From the NCBI GenBank assembly GCA_027618835.1, contig JAQCHZ010000006.1, forward strand, positions 1 to 64,000: a stretch of DNA of 64,000 nucleotides. The letters are read 5' to 3'. Under the pieces are notes generated by a model. The model worked only from the letters and a program-made list of their open reading frames with translations, was not told the DNA's origin and did no database searches. Source of the DNA: Chloroflexota bacterium. GTDB taxonomy: Bacteria; Chloroflexota; Dehalococcoidia; Lucifugimonadales; Lucifugimonadaceae. Both the position numbers and the translations under genes were made by a program. Shown in pieces: positions 19,680-29,553 of the stretch. Position 1 is the stretch's first letter. Each line of letters starts with the position of its first letter.

Positions 19680-20923
19680 TACTCGGCGATCCCTAGTAAT
19701 CCGGCGTGGTAGTCGCGTGACAGTCCTTGCTGGCAGTGCAGTTCGAGCTTGGTAGCCGCTACGGAAATCCCATCCACTCTCAACCGCGAGCGATCCTTCC
19801 ACAGACTGAGTCGTTCGAGGGTTTCGATCGCGTCATCAATGTCGAAGTCGACTTCGATTTCTGTGTGCTTGTGTAAATAGCGCTCGATATCTGACTTCAT
19901 TTCAGGTTCGGTCGTAGCCCGTCCTTCGATCTCGGCATCCAAGCAGAACGCGTACATAAGAACCGCTTCCTTGATTTCCTCTTCGCAAATCATGAACGAC
20001 ATCAGGTGAATAGCGCTCCGGTTCGAACCCAGACTTTGAAAATACAGATGCTTCGCTCGGTTAGAGTCGCGATCTTTTATCGCACGACGGTATCCCGTGA
20101 AGACTTTCCAGAACAGTCCTGCCAAAGGAATCGCGATCACCCATAGAAGCTGGCTTGCAGCCACTAATCCAACCGCTAACACTTTCGCAGATACTGTCCA
20201 AACAGCCCCTGCACCGCTGCCTACCATCATCACGGCATCTCGGATGCCCATACTCACGTTTGCATTCGGCAGCAGGGCCTCGACGTCTCGAATAGGAATG
20301 TCCTTGAACAATCGAACCTGAACGTTTGGCTCGCCAGCAGGGCGCGTGACCAAGACGAGTCGATTGAATACAGCCATCGAGGTAGTCTCACCCTTTATCG
20401 GGTGTTTCAGCGTGCGACGGTGAAACGGTGCGGTGGAACGACCTCGCACCCAAATCGACATCTCCTCAAGACTGTCTTCATCAATTTTCACCTTAATTCC
20501 ATGCGTACTGCCAGCCTTGAGAGCAGTCCTGACCTGATCGTCGGAAAGCTGTTCAAAGTTGGCTTTTTCGAGCATGTGCTGAATCTTCGAATTCATAATT
20601 AGGAACTCGGAATCAGCAGGTGGATCGCTACTCAGAACTTCGATAGTTTCACGATCTGGATTGATTCGAGAGTAGGTGCGAGTCAGCGCGCGTTCAAACG
20701 ACGATTTCTCCTGTTCGAGAATACGAATCATCCATCGTGAAACCTCGTTCAATCTCGAACTATGTTCACCAAACGTCTCTGTGTCTTGCGAAAGAACCTC
20801 GACCAGGTCGTCCGAACCAACAGGGATGAACCTGTTGTCCGGACGAGTGAATCCTGATTCGTAGATGCTGGTTAGCTTAAATCTCGAACTAAGAAATCCG
20901 AGTCCAAACCATCTACCAGTCAA
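19679..20923 (-). CDS. DUF3754 (TMEM143-like) membrane protein
   Basis: A 414-residue protein. The N-terminal half is soluble and includes FKDIPIRDVEALLPNANV, a segment I associate with DUF3754/TMEM143 proteins. Two adjacent hydrophobic segments follow (about 235-285), then a helical cytoplasmic C-terminus with HLYFQSLGSNRSAIHLM and EEIKEAVLMYAF. The function of this family is not known. It overlaps the upstream oxidoreductase gene by 11 bp and the downstream HAD gene by 1 bp, so the three are co-translated. Confidence 0.75.
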   Translation of the reverse strand: MTGRWFGLGFLSSRFKLTSIYESGFTRPDNRFIPVGSDDLVEVLSQDTETFGEHSSRLNEVSRWMIRILEQEKSSFERALTRTYSRINPDRETIEVLSSDPPADSEFLIMNSKIQHMLEKANFEQLSDDQVRTALKAGSTHGIKVKIDEDSLEEMSIWVRGRSTAPFHRRTLKHPIKGETTSMAVFNRLVLVTRPAGEPNVQVRLFKDIPIRDVEALLPNANVSMGIRDAVMMVGSGAGAVWTVSAKVLAVGLVAASQLLWVIAIPLAGLFWKVFTGYRRAIKDRDSNRAKHLYFQSLGSNRSAIHLMSFMICEEEIKEAVLMYAFCLDAEIEGRATTEPEMKSDIERYLHKHTEIEVDFDIDDAIETLERLSLWKDRSRLRVDGISVAATKLELHCQQGLSRDYHAGLLGIAE

Positions 20924-21941
20924 TCTTTACCTCTCGACCAGTTCGGGCCGACTCCTCAGTAGCTTCGAATACCTTTAGCACGCGCAAACCGTGTTCCTGT
21001 GGAATCGGAGTATCGGCATCACCACGTTCGATCGACTGAACATATTCAGTGAACTCTTCGAGCAACGGATTGTTCTCAGGAATTTCTTCCTTCGCCCAGG
21101 TACCTTCTTCTGAATCGGCAACGTAAAGCGCAGTCTCTTGTCCTTCTGCGTTGCCGTACTTCAGCCTGAAGCGAGCCATGCCGTTCGAGAAAAAGAAGTC
21201 TCCACCGTACTCAGTAGCACCCACACGCCAAGCCATTCGACTGATCGTTGCGACCTTGCCAGATTTCCAGCGTAGGAAGCACATCGCTGTGTCGTCGCAA
21301 TCAATATCTGGATTTTCAGATCGTGGGTATGTGACCTGTCCGATCTGCGCACTAACGGTCTCGATATCATCGCCCATGATCCACATAAGCCGATCGATCT
21401 CGTGAGTGCCATCCATCTGGCCCATTCCGCCACCCTTAGAGCCGATTAGCATCCAAGGCGGCCGAGTCCACGGCTGGTAAGGCTTGTGCCACATATCGTG
21501 CGCCATCACCAGTTCGCCGAGTCGCTGCGAATCGACGAGTTTTTTCATCGCCTGAACCGCCGGGTAGTAGCGCTGCGTGTGAGCGGTCATCAACTTCACG
21601 CCATTGGCAGCTGCGGCATCGATCATCTGACGACCTTCGGAAGAGGTCAAAGCAAGAGGCTTCTCCATGAACACGTTCTTGCCAGCTTCGGCTGCGTCGA
21701 GACCCGCCTGATAGTGGAGCCAATGCGGGAGAGTACCGATAACGATGTCGACATCGTCTCTCTGTAGTACGGCTTTGTAGTCGGAAACGAACTCAACGTC
21801 CGGATATTTGTCTTTCCACGGAGCAGCCGCTTCAGCGAGCTGCTCGGCAACTACTATTAACTTTGCCCCCGGAGTCTGATTCACTACATCAATGTAGCTA
21901 CCGCCGATACGTCCGGTGCCTAGTACTGCTACTCCAACCAA
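20913..21941 (-). CDS. Gfo/Idh/MocA family oxidoreductase
   Basis: A 342-residue NAD(P)-dependent dehydrogenase. The N-terminal Rossmann domain begins VAVLGTGRIGGSYID, EKPLA carries the conserved catalytic Lys near residue 95, and a C-terminal alpha/beta substrate domain holds MDGTHEIDRLMWIMGD with the conserved Asp/His. Members oxidise sugars, inositols or related polyols. First gene of the overlapping trio with the DUF3754 and HAD genes. A second member is at 35445-36620. Confidence 0.92.
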   Translation of the reverse strand: MVGVAVLGTGRIGGSYIDVVNQTPGAKLIVVAEQLAEAAAPWKDKYPDVEFVSDYKAVLQRDDVDIVIGTLPHWLHYQAGLDAAEAGKNVFMEKPLALTSSEGRQMIDAAAANGVKLMTAHTQRYYPAVQAMKKLVDSQRLGELVMAHDMWHKPYQPWTRPPWMLIGSKGGGMGQMDGTHEIDRLMWIMGDDIETVSAQIGQVTYPRSENPDIDCDDTAMCFLRWKSGKVATISRMAWRVGATEYGGDFFFSNGMARFRLKYGNAEGQETALYVADSEEGTWAKEEIPENNPLLEEFTEYVQSIERGDADTPIPQEHGLRVLKVFEATEESARTGREVKIDW

Positions 21942-22061
21942 ATTGTTATCTCGCTTTCGATCTTTAGCGGCCGTTTCGAGTGCACGCTATGTACACAGGC
22001 CAATGCAGCGGAATTGTAGACCGCAAAAGTGAACTTAGGGAGAGTTATTTAGCTTTGAAAA

Positions 22062-22742
22062 CTACGCCAATAATTGCTTCAACTCTTCGACGTGATCGAC
22101 TACGTAGTCGGGAGTCGGAGCATCACCAGGATATTCCCGTCCCATTCGTATCCAGGCAGTCTTCATTCCTACGCCGTGAGCACCAACGATGTCGGTGTAC
22201 GGGTTGTCGCCAACGAACAGAACTTCCTCAGTTTGAAGACCTTCTATTCCGATAAGCCTAACTGCCTCCATGAACACTTCTGGAGCGGGTTTGTTCACAC
22301 CAAATATCTTCGATGCCAGCACGAATGGAGCCTTCTTGTCGAGACCAGTCGCTTCGGCTTTCTGATGCTGGAACTGGTCGCCGTTGGTCACCACTCCCCA
22401 AGCGACACTCTTCGAATTCATCCAATCGACAAATTCGACCGCCCCCGGCAGCACTTTCATAAACTTCACCATGTTCGAAAAGTAGAAGTTGTAGTGAGAA
22501 TCAGAATCGCCAGTCACGCCTGGAAATTTCTTCTGAATCGCTAGAAACGCCTCACGAGGTTCAGTGGCGTTATCGGGTGAAAGCGTCCAGAAATATTCGA
22601 GCGCATCTTCCCAACTGATTGAGCCGTGAATCGCCTCATGCTGGTCGTAAAGCACCCTGTACACATCGCCATACGCTCCGTGCCGATCGATCAGCGTATC
22701 GTCCATATCGAAAAGTGCGGCGCCAAATTTTTGATTAGTCAT
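22062..22742 (-). CDS. HAD-superfamily hydrolase (phosphoglycolate-phosphatase-like)
   Basis: A 226-residue HAD protein. FDMDDTLIDRH is motif I, VVTNGDQFQHQKAEATGL motif II, the Lys of GVNKPAPEVF motif III, and FVGDNPYTDIVGA motif IV. The alpha-helical cap after motif I fits the YjjG/phosphoglycolate phosphatase group. Substrate unknown. It lies downstream of the enolase-superfamily gene on the same strand with a 47-bp gap, so it could dephosphorylate a sugar-acid intermediate, but that is a guess. Confidence 0.9.
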   Translation of the reverse strand: MTNQKFGAALFDMDDTLIDRHGAYGDVYRVLYDQHEAIHGSISWEDALEYFWTLSPDNATEPREAFLAIQKKFPGVTGDSDSHYNFYFSNMVKFMKVLPGAVEFVDWMNSKSVAWGVVTNGDQFQHQKAEATGLDKKAPFVLASKIFGVNKPAPEVFMEAVRLIGIEGLQTEEVLFVGDNPYTDIVGAHGVGMKTAWIRMGREYPGDAPTPDYVVDHVEELKQLLA

Positions 22743-22789
22743 ACATGAAATCGTAAATGTAGCCCTGAGTTATTGGTTCTATACGAGAT

Positions 22790-23938
22790 TTAAACGTCGG
22801 CTGGCGACATGTCTTCCGCGTTCCAGCTTCCAGAATTACCACCCGCATTCCCTAGAGTTCGCTCTTGGTCGGGGTCAAATGTTCTCTCTGCGATAACTGA
22901 TTCGTCCAAATCAGTTCCGAGACCAGGTGCGGTAGGTAGCTCGAAGTAACCGTCTTTGATCTCAAGGGGAGTCGTTTGAATCTTGTCGTGCCACGGCATG
23001 TCTCTGGCCGTTTCCAAAATTAGGAAATTCGGAACCGTCGCGCAAACGTGCATCGAAGCAGCGGTTGCGATCGGGCCGTTCGGGTTGTGCGGTGCGAACT
23101 TGATGTATTCGATTTCAGCCATCGAAGCGATTCTCTTGATTTCGGAAATACCGCCAGTATGGGCGATATCCGGCTGAATCACGTCAGTAAGTCGTCGGTG
23201 CAAAATATCTCGGAATCCATGCCTGAAGAACAGTCGTTCACCGGTGGCGATATCCATGGTCACGCTCGAATTTCGAATCTGTTCCATCGCATCAAGATTG
23301 TCGGGTGGAACCGGCTCCTCGAAAAAGGTGATATCAAATTCTTCAACCGCCGCCATTTGGCGAATAGCGACTGAAGGACGTGATCGACCGTGGTTGTCGA
23401 TCATGATCTGAACGTCGGGGCCCAGATAATCCCGCATCTCTTTGATCTTCTCGTGAAGATCGTCAACGACATCTTTTTCGTGGAACTCCGGCGTGCTCAG
23501 ATCCCATCCGCCAGTTTTGAACGCGGAGAACCCTTGATCGACAGCGTCCCAGCCGCCTCTAAGATCGCCAGCGTGCGTGTACGCTCGAACTCGATCTCTA
23601 ACTGCACCACCGAGCATTTTGTACACGGGAAGGTTGTATATCTTGCCGGTGACATCCCAAAGAGCGATATCGATCGCAGCCATCGCCGAGCCCATAACTA
23701 CTCCACCGCGCCAGAAACCGTGGCGGTACATGATCTGCCAATTGCGCTCGATCTCGGTCGGGTCTCTACCAATCAATCCTTCAGAAAGAGTCTTGATTCC
23801 TGATTTGACAGCTTGTTCGTGTCGTTCGAGAGTGCCTTCACCCCATCCGTGAACACCTTCGTCAGTTTCAACTTTGCAGAAAACCCAATTACGGTTTCCG
23901 CCCTTAACTAGGAACGTTTTAATATCGGTGATTTTCAT
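22790..23938 (-). CDS. Enolase-superfamily dehydratase (mandelate racemase/galactonate dehydratase type)
   Basis: A 382-residue enolase-superfamily enzyme. The capping domain begins MKITDIKTFLV and the barrel supplies metal ligands in MIDNHGR (Asp, with the DxH His two residues on), FFEEP and ATGERLFF. PHNPNGP carries a second candidate catalytic His. This D-x-H plus His arrangement matches sugar-acid dehydratases such as D-galactonate dehydratase, which form 2-keto-3-deoxy acids. The exact sugar acid cannot be read from sequence. KDG kinase and KDPG aldolase genes occur elsewhere in this window. Confidence 0.88.
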   Translation of the reverse strand: MKITDIKTFLVKGGNRNWVFCKVETDEGVHGWGEGTLERHEQAVKSGIKTLSEGLIGRDPTEIERNWQIMYRHGFWRGGVVMGSAMAAIDIALWDVTGKIYNLPVYKMLGGAVRDRVRAYTHAGDLRGGWDAVDQGFSAFKTGGWDLSTPEFHEKDVVDDLHEKIKEMRDYLGPDVQIMIDNHGRSRPSVAIRQMAAVEEFDITFFEEPVPPDNLDAMEQIRNSSVTMDIATGERLFFRHGFRDILHRRLTDVIQPDIAHTGGISEIKRIASMAEIEYIKFAPHNPNGPIATAASMHVCATVPNFLILETARDMPWHDKIQTTPLEIKDGYFELPTAPGLGTDLDESVIAERTFDPDQERTLGNAGGNSGSWNAEDMSPADV

Positions 23939-24095
23939 CGTTTTTAGTGGGAGGTCTCGATCGTTGTTGGTGTCGGATAGTCGCTCGTTCGGTCGTCGCT
24001 GCGCGTTGAACTTGTGATTCGTAACGTTCTCAAGAACAGGTTTAGCGAATTGGAATCAGCGACATTTTACGCCTAAGGAACCACACAGGTGAAGC

Positions 24096-25400
24096 CTAGA
24101 GGTCTTTTATCTTCGGATAGATCGCGAGTGTAAGAGCTACGACTCCGAGACACCCTGCCGAAAGCAGCAGGTAGCCTGCGCTGACACCGTATTGATCGGC
24201 AGCGAATCCCGCTGCGATTCCCGCAACAGGTGAAAGGGCGGTATCGAGAAGAGTTGCAGAGATTATTCGTCCACGCAGTCGATCCGGTGCAATTTCCATC
24301 AACGTGGCGCTGTTACCCGCTCTGAACAGCGTCTGCGAAGCGCCGATCCAGATAATTAGCGGGAACGCCATCCACAGATACGAAGCACCAGCGAATCCGA
24401 GCAATGCTAGACCATACGACCCTGCGGAAAACAGCATCAGTTTGCCTTTGTATGACACATCATTTCGAGAAGCAATAAACAGACCGCCGGCAAGACCACC
24501 GATCGCTCCTACAGACGTCAGAACACCCATTAATCCGATGCCATATCCGTACTGTTCTTCGACCAATTGGGGAAGCAATACCTGATGCGAGAACCCGATC
24601 GCCAGCGGGCCAAGGCCTAATAGAACGAGCGCCAAAATCGCTCGGTGCTGACCGATGAACACGAATCCTTCGATCAGTTGGTGAACCGGATTTCCTCGCC
24701 CATCCTTAACTGCGATGTGAGGAATTTCGATTTTGGTGGTCAGTATGATCACGAGCACAAACGCACCAGCCGCCCATACGTAAGCCCAACCAACGTCGGT
24801 AACGGCGATCAATAGTGCGATCAGCGCCGGACCGATGAGCCTAGTGCTGTTGATCGCAATCGAATTCAATGACATGGCATTCATCATGTTTTTCTTGTCA
24901 ACTAGGTTAGGAATGATCGAAGTTCGCACCGGCTGGTTCATCGCCATTCCGGCACCAAGCCCAAACGCCAATACATACACGTGCCAAAGCTCGATAACAC
25001 CAGCTAGCAGTAAAATAGCCATCACGATGTGCATCAGCAGCGTCCATACTTGGATGATCATCAACAGCTTGCGACGGTCGAACCGATCAGCGGCTACTCC
25101 GCCAATAAGCCCGAGAATGAGCATGGGCACGGCTCTTGCTACAAGAACTGACGCAACGGAAGTTGATGAACCCGTGAGATCCCATACGAGCCAACTGCGA
25201 GCGACCATATCGGCGTGCATCGCGGTTGCCGATAAAAGTTGACCAAACCAAAGGAATCGGAAGTTGCGGTTGCTCAGTGATCGGAAGGCAGCCGCGATGG
25301 TGTCGGGCAACATCCGTGAAATCGCTCCACGGCCACCAATCGCCTCTAGTGGGCTGTTCGACGATTCTGATGATTGTTCGGTTGCCTTATCTTTGCTCAA
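24096..25400 (-). CDS. MFS transporter, MFS_3/EntS-like
   Basis: About 435 residues with around eleven or twelve hydrophobic segments and a conserved loop GGVAADRFDRRKLL after helix 2, which marks the MFS_3 group of exporters. Position-specific features include FGLGAGMAMNQPVRTSIIPNLV in the first half. The start is uncertain: TTG 25400 or GTG 25424 avoids the upstream gene's stop at 25441, whereas the longest frame (25484) overlaps it; the membrane part begins near 25313. Substrate unknown. Probably co-transcribed with the HEAT-repeat gene just upstream. Confidence 0.85.
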   Translation of the reverse strand: MSKDKATEQSSESSNSPLEAIGGRGAISRMLPDTIAAAFRSLSNRNFRFLWFGQLLSATAMHADMVARSWLVWDLTGSSTSVASVLVARAVPMLILGLIGGVAADRFDRRKLLMIIQVWTLLMHIVMAILLLAGVIELWHVYVLAFGLGAGMAMNQPVRTSIIPNLVDKKNMMNAMSLNSIAINSTRLIGPALIALLIAVTDVGWAYVWAAGAFVLVIILTTKIEIPHIAVKDGRGNPVHQLIEGFVFIGQHRAILALVLLGLGPLAIGFSHQVLLPQLVEEQYGYGIGLMGVLTSVGAIGGLAGGLFIASRNDVSYKGKLMLFSAGSYGLALLGFAGASYLWMAFPLIIWIGASQTLFRAGNSATLMEIAPDRLRGRIISATLLDTALSPVAGIAAGFAADQYGVSAGYLLLSAGCLGVVALTLAIYPKIKDL

Positions 25401-25440
25401 TACGGCAGCAGTATATGCCTGCACCCTGCAGACGGTTGAT

Positions 25441-26163
25441 CTACTCGAAATCAATCGGCGAATGAATCGCCTGCCAACTCTCAAGTTCGAGTACCCGAAC
25501 CCTAGAAAGTTCTATTCCAAGAGCCCCCGCTGTATCGGCAGGAGTCGCCGACGCACCGTTGAGTAGCCCGAGACGATGTTCCATCACGCCTTTGTGTTCT
25601 AAAGACAATGTTGCAATTGCATCTATAGAAAACTTCTTCGCAACGTCACCAGGAATTGATCGTGAATGGCCGTCTGCCGCCCTGAACAATCTATCCATCA
25701 TTTTGGTACGCCCCATCGCCATCAAGCGCCTAAACGAAAGCTCAGATAATCGGTAGTTGTCGGAACCCAATATCGATGCATCATCCAGAGCCACACCTTC
25801 CAGACAAAGCCAACCTTCACGGGAGCCACCTACTCTCAGACCGTGAATAGCCAGTCGCCACGATACCTCGTGACTTGAAACCAGAAGTTCACGAAGCATA
25901 TGAATCGCTTTGAGTGAACCAATTTTCCCCAACTCTCTTGCAGCCATAATCTGCTCGGCGGGATTTCGACTCGAAAGCATCGCTCTCAGCTTTGCCAATC
26001 GCTCTTCACCCGAACCACTCAACTCATTAGCGACGCGTCTTAGATGGGCGCCTTCAGTCTCACTGTCAGTCTTGCTTAGACGTGTAATTCCTGAAGTCTC
26101 CGCCGTCGGGGCGAATCCTGTTGAAGGTTCCGTATTTTCTGTATCGGGCTTTGTGTCTGGCAT
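25441..26163 (-). CDS. HEAT-repeat protein
   Basis: A 240-residue soluble protein. After a disordered, Thr/Glu-rich N-terminus (1-50), helical repeats follow with the PBS-lyase/HEAT pattern, clearest at RNPAEQIMAARELGKIGSLKA and HEVSWRLAIHGLRVGG. Such repeats bind other proteins; no enzyme motif is visible. The gene ends 41 bp upstream of the proposed MFS start. Confidence 0.65.
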   Translation of the reverse strand: MPDTKPDTENTEPSTGFAPTAETSGITRLSKTDSETEGAHLRRVANELSGSGEERLAKLRAMLSSRNPAEQIMAARELGKIGSLKAIHMLRELLVSSHEVSWRLAIHGLRVGGSREGWLCLEGVALDDASILGSDNYRLSELSFRRLMAMGRTKMMDRLFRAADGHSRSIPGDVAKKFSIDAIATLSLEHKGVMEHRLGLLNGASATPADTAGALGIELSRVRVLELESWQAIHSPIDFE

Positions 26164-26470
26164 AGTGCAGAGAGAATTCTACCTATATCGATCCCTATAA
26201 AACGCCCACCGCGCAGCATCACCTAGTGCCCATTCCGAGAAACACGACACCTCGGATGAGCGTTAAACCCAAGATGATCGGCGGCTTGCCCACTGCCTCG
26301 TACTATGACCACGAGCATAAATTAGGTGCATCAGACTCTGGCATTCCGAAGCTATTAGGATCTGAATCCAGTCAACCGCTACGAACTAGAGATGGATGCA
26401 ACTACAATGGGTGAGATAGTAGATTTTTTCCAGAATAATCCAATTCCAGAATTAAAATCCATCTGTTCTC
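26164..26470. other. Gene-poor stretch upstream of the response regulator
   Basis: About 300 bases between the divergent HEAT-repeat and response-regulator genes. A 62-codon plus-strand frame (26226-26414) shows no recognisable feature. A second frame from ATG 26407 encodes MGEIVDFFQNNPIPELKSI and runs up to the response regulator in another phase. This may be that gene's original N-terminus. Confidence 0.4.
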
Positions 26471-26845
26471 TTGGTGGACGACCAGCCGGTTTTCCGAAAC
26501 GTCGCAAAGTCAGTTCTCGAACGAGACGGTGCTTGCGTAGTTATCAGTGAAGCAACCGATGGCATGCATGCTATCGAGATGATGGGCAAGCTGAATCCTG
26601 ACATTGTGGTTATGGACGTTCAGATGGGTGACATGAGTGGAGTCGAAGCAACTCGACGAATCCTCTCCCGACACCCTCAGGCCAACGTCGTGCTAACTAG
26701 CATGGGCTCAGATTCGGAGTACCCAACACTTGAACGAGAGATCGGAGCACGAGGATTTGTACCGAAGAGAAATCTCAACGTTTCGATGCTCCGAAGCCTA
26801 GTAGGCGGCGGTCCTTCAGGTGGTAACGACGCCATCGCAGCGTAA
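26471..26845 (+). CDS. Response regulator receiver domain protein, probable 5' frameshift
   Basis: A single receiver domain of 124 residues: acidic pair in VDDQPVF, phospho-acceptor Asp49 in VVMDVQMGD, the Thr/Ser switch in LTSMG, and Lys in FVPKRNL. No DNA-binding domain. The only usable start in frame, TTG 26471, removes the first beta-strand (VLLVDDQ). The missing residues VLL are encoded just upstream in frame, behind a stop at 26453. A plausible leader (from ATG 26407) lies in the other phase, so a one-base indel near 26460 is likely. It precedes a damaged histidine kinase and is closed by a strong terminator. Confidence 0.8.
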   Translation: MVDDQPVFRNVAKSVLERDGACVVISEATDGMHAIEMMGKLNPDIVVMDVQMGDMSGVEATRRILSRHPQANVVLTSMGSDSEYPTLEREIGARGFVPKRNLNVSMLRSLVGGGPSGGNDAIAA

Positions 26846-26861
26846 GTTTCGATCTCATATG

Positions 26862-26898
26862 AACTAATAAGCCCGGAATTGCTCTGGGCTTATTAGTT
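26862..26898. terminator. Intrinsic terminator after response regulator
   Basis: A perfect 13-bp stem, AACTAATAAGCCC (26862-26874) with GGGCTTATTAGTT (26886-26898), around an 11-base loop, placed 17 bp after the stop codon. Confidence 0.88.
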
Positions 26899-27081
26899 GC
26901 TCCTCGCATACCGAAACGTCTAACGCCACCCACCAAAACGAAGAGCGCGTACTAACCCACACGCCCTCTGTGTACAGCGCCACTGATGCCTTTCGGAATC
27001 CTGCAATACGCTAGTCGCACGCGAGCACAAACAACTGTGTACCCAGACTCATTGAGTCGGAAGCTACAAATCCAAAATCAT

Positions 27082-28552
27082 ATGTTTCAATCCTCGACTG
27101 AATCTAATCCTGAAACTGATGCAGTTAGCCGTGGTATTTTCCAAAGCCCTCTCGTAATCGGCATCGTAGCCATCACGATCATGACCGGTGCCATCATCGC
27201 TTTTGGCTCGAACTTGCTTCCGCAAAATTCACTGAACACCATCAGCCATCGCAAAATACAGGATCTTGACCGATTTGCTTCAGTAATCCACTTCGGCGAA
27301 GCTGAAATAACCGGACTAGACGCTCGAGATAGTTTGGACGACGCTGTAGCCGCCGATTCGTTCGACGCACTCATGAAGCGCGGGATGTTCGGCGCAAGCG
27401 CACAGCGACTCGATTTGTACACGCTCACCGGCGAACCCCTGTACGCCACAAGCGGCACTGCACCGAGACTCGAAGGTTCGATGCTCACCGCATTCGGTGA
27501 TGCCAGACACAACAATCCCGCTTCGATCCATATGGAGTCAGACGCGGCGGTGCAACGACTCGGCATTCACGCCAATCGACTCCAAACATATAAGTTTGGG
27601 ATCAGGCCCCCGGCAATGGTCGAATTGCTCGAACCCTTATGGTCGCCGCTATCACGACAAACGTCGGTACCGATCTGGCGATTGCAAACAAGACCGTATG
27701 GGTCATAGCCGGCGTGTTCAACGCAGGAATGGTGTTAGTTCTTATCGTGCTCCGCTGGGCTTCAGGAAGGGCACAACGCCGACTAGAACGAGCCAACAAA
27801 GCACTTGCGGTTCAAAATATCGCCGTACGAGAATCAAGAGAGCGAATGGTTCAGACTGCCGACAGTACCAAGCGAGCGATCGCTGAAGAACTGCACTGTA
27901 CCGTCCAATCGAAGCTGTTTGCGATATGGATGCAGATGGTTCAATTCCGAGAAATTAACGCAGAATCCATTCCCGACCAACTCGAAGAGCTCGACAAAAT
28001 TACTAGCGAACTCGACAACGTCCGCGAAGTTGACATCCGAGCATTGTTCGAGTTGGAGCGGCCGTAGGACTCCGATCACTCAGGAATTTCTACGAATCGA
28101 TGATCCCGGTCGAGTACACCTCAAACGAAGCTGTTGTGAATCTCGAACCCGCCGGAACCTCAGTCATTCCCGACAACATCCGTCTTGGCGTGTACCGCGT
28201 CGCTGAACTTGCGATGGGCAACGTAGCCAAGCACGACGAGGCAACCATTTGTAAGGTTTCGTGGGACTACGACGAGATCGATCAGCAGTTAGTAATGAGT
28301 ATCTCCGACGACGGTAAGGGGTTTGACCCCGCTACCCTTCGCCAAACTGGTCTGGGCATGGTGAACATCGGCGACTATGCCGATGCCATGAGCGCCACGC
28401 TAGAAATAGATTCTGCGCCTGGCGTTGGAACAAACCTCAAATTAACTATCCCGTTCGAAGTTCCACAAACATCGGCAGCATTGGCCGACATCCAGCGAAA
28501 AGAAACTCCTAGCGCAATTGGCGGAACCGTCGAACAGGTTTCTGCAGCCTAG
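27082..28552 (+). pseudogene. Broken NarL-class sensor histidine kinase
   Basis: Three frames in series encode one kinase. The first (ATG 27082 to about 27600) has a membrane segment VIGIVAITIMTGAIIAFG and an external sensor region. The second (about 27610-28067) has a second membrane segment and a HisKA_3 phospho-acceptor region with His in EELHCTVQSKL. The third (about 28050-28552) has the ATPase with DDGKGFD and GLGMVNI. At the second junction, DIRA joins directly to IVRVGAAVGLRSL. The LSHxLHPS motif that lies between these elements in related kinases is missing, so a deletion of about 25 bp removed it and shifted the frame. The kinase is almost certainly inactive. Its regulator lies just upstream. 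Confidence 0.82.
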
Positions 28553-28599
28553 CCTGTGGCGAACCCTAATGGCCTACGCGCACAATCCCTCAGGGTCGG

Positions 28600-29547
28600 T
28601 TAAACCATCGGCTTTCCACGTCGCTGAGCGAGTGCTGAGCCAATTACGACCAGAACCGCGCCAACGTACAGCTCGCCTCCTATCGACTCACCAAGAATCC
28701 ACCAGCTAAATAGCACGCCGAATATCGGCTGGCTAAGTGATAAGACGGTTACTCTAGATGGCAAATAGCGCTTCAGCAGCCACGTTTGACCAATGAAGCC
28801 CAACCCGGCGATCAACACACCCGTGTAGAGCAGCGCAACTACCAAGCGAGTTGTAACAGTAAACGCCTCGTCGCCTTCAAACATCAGGCTTGCGATTACA
28901 AACGTGACAATCCCAAACACACTCTGCGCCATCAGTAGTTTGTGTTGGTCTATTCCCTGCCCCAACTGCGATAGAAGCACCTGACGCCCGCCAAGCAACA
29001 CCGCAGAACCAAGCAATAGAAGATCACCGATCAGAAAGTCCGAACTCGAGTCGGAGAATCCCTTATAGAAAACAGCCACGACCCCTAAGTAGGCGACTAA
29101 TGTTCCGAATGTTCTTGACCGCGACATTCGATCACCAGGCACGAAAAAGTGTGCAAAGACCCCTGTCCAAAGCGGGAACGTCGTCGTGACGACTACAGCG
29201 TGCCCTGCCGATGTGTAATCCTGACCAACGTTCATAAACGCCAATTGAACGGTGAACAACACTCCGAGCAAGCCGAGCGGAACCCACTCACGCCTCTTGA
29301 TCCTGAATGATTGCTTCGTTGCAATCGCGTAGATCAGTACTACGATTGCACCGAGTATAAATCGAAGATAACCAAGCCTCAGCGGACCAGCGTCATCGAG
29401 ACCAGCCTTGTTGGCAACCGGGTTCCCGGCCCACAAAATCGCAAGTAATAAAGCGAACGTTCCTGCTTTCATAGAAAGCGGTTGTCGTTCGATTTTTTTG
29501 ATATAAACTGACGCCTTAGGCGCATCTTCAGATGGAGATGATTTCAT
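28600..29547 (-). CDS. EamA/DMT-superfamily transporter
   Basis: A 315-residue membrane protein with about ten helices in two EamA repeats. The first begins after a 28-residue charged tail (LLAILWAGNPVANKAGL), and the second ends in PIFGVLFSWWILGESIGGELYVGA, the classic EamA end motif. Members export amino acids or metabolites. It is the last gene of a minus-strand run with a serine hydrolase and a class IV aminotransferase, with gaps of 6 and 12 bp, so an amino-acid-related product or toxin is the likely cargo. Confidence 0.9.
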   Translation of the reverse strand: MKSSPSEDAPKASVYIKKIERQPLSMKAGTFALLLAILWAGNPVANKAGLDDAGPLRLGYLRFILGAIVVLIYAIATKQSFRIKRREWVPLGLLGVLFTVQLAFMNVGQDYTSAGHAVVVTTTFPLWTGVFAHFFVPGDRMSRSRTFGTLVAYLGVVAVFYKGFSDSSSDFLIGDLLLLGSAVLLGGRQVLLSQLGQGIDQHKLLMAQSVFGIVTFVIASLMFEGDEAFTVTTRLVVALLYTGVLIAGLGFIGQTWLLKRYLPSRVTVLSLSQPIFGVLFSWWILGESIGGELYVGAVLVVIGSALAQRRGKPMV

Positions 29548-29553
29548 TGGTGG

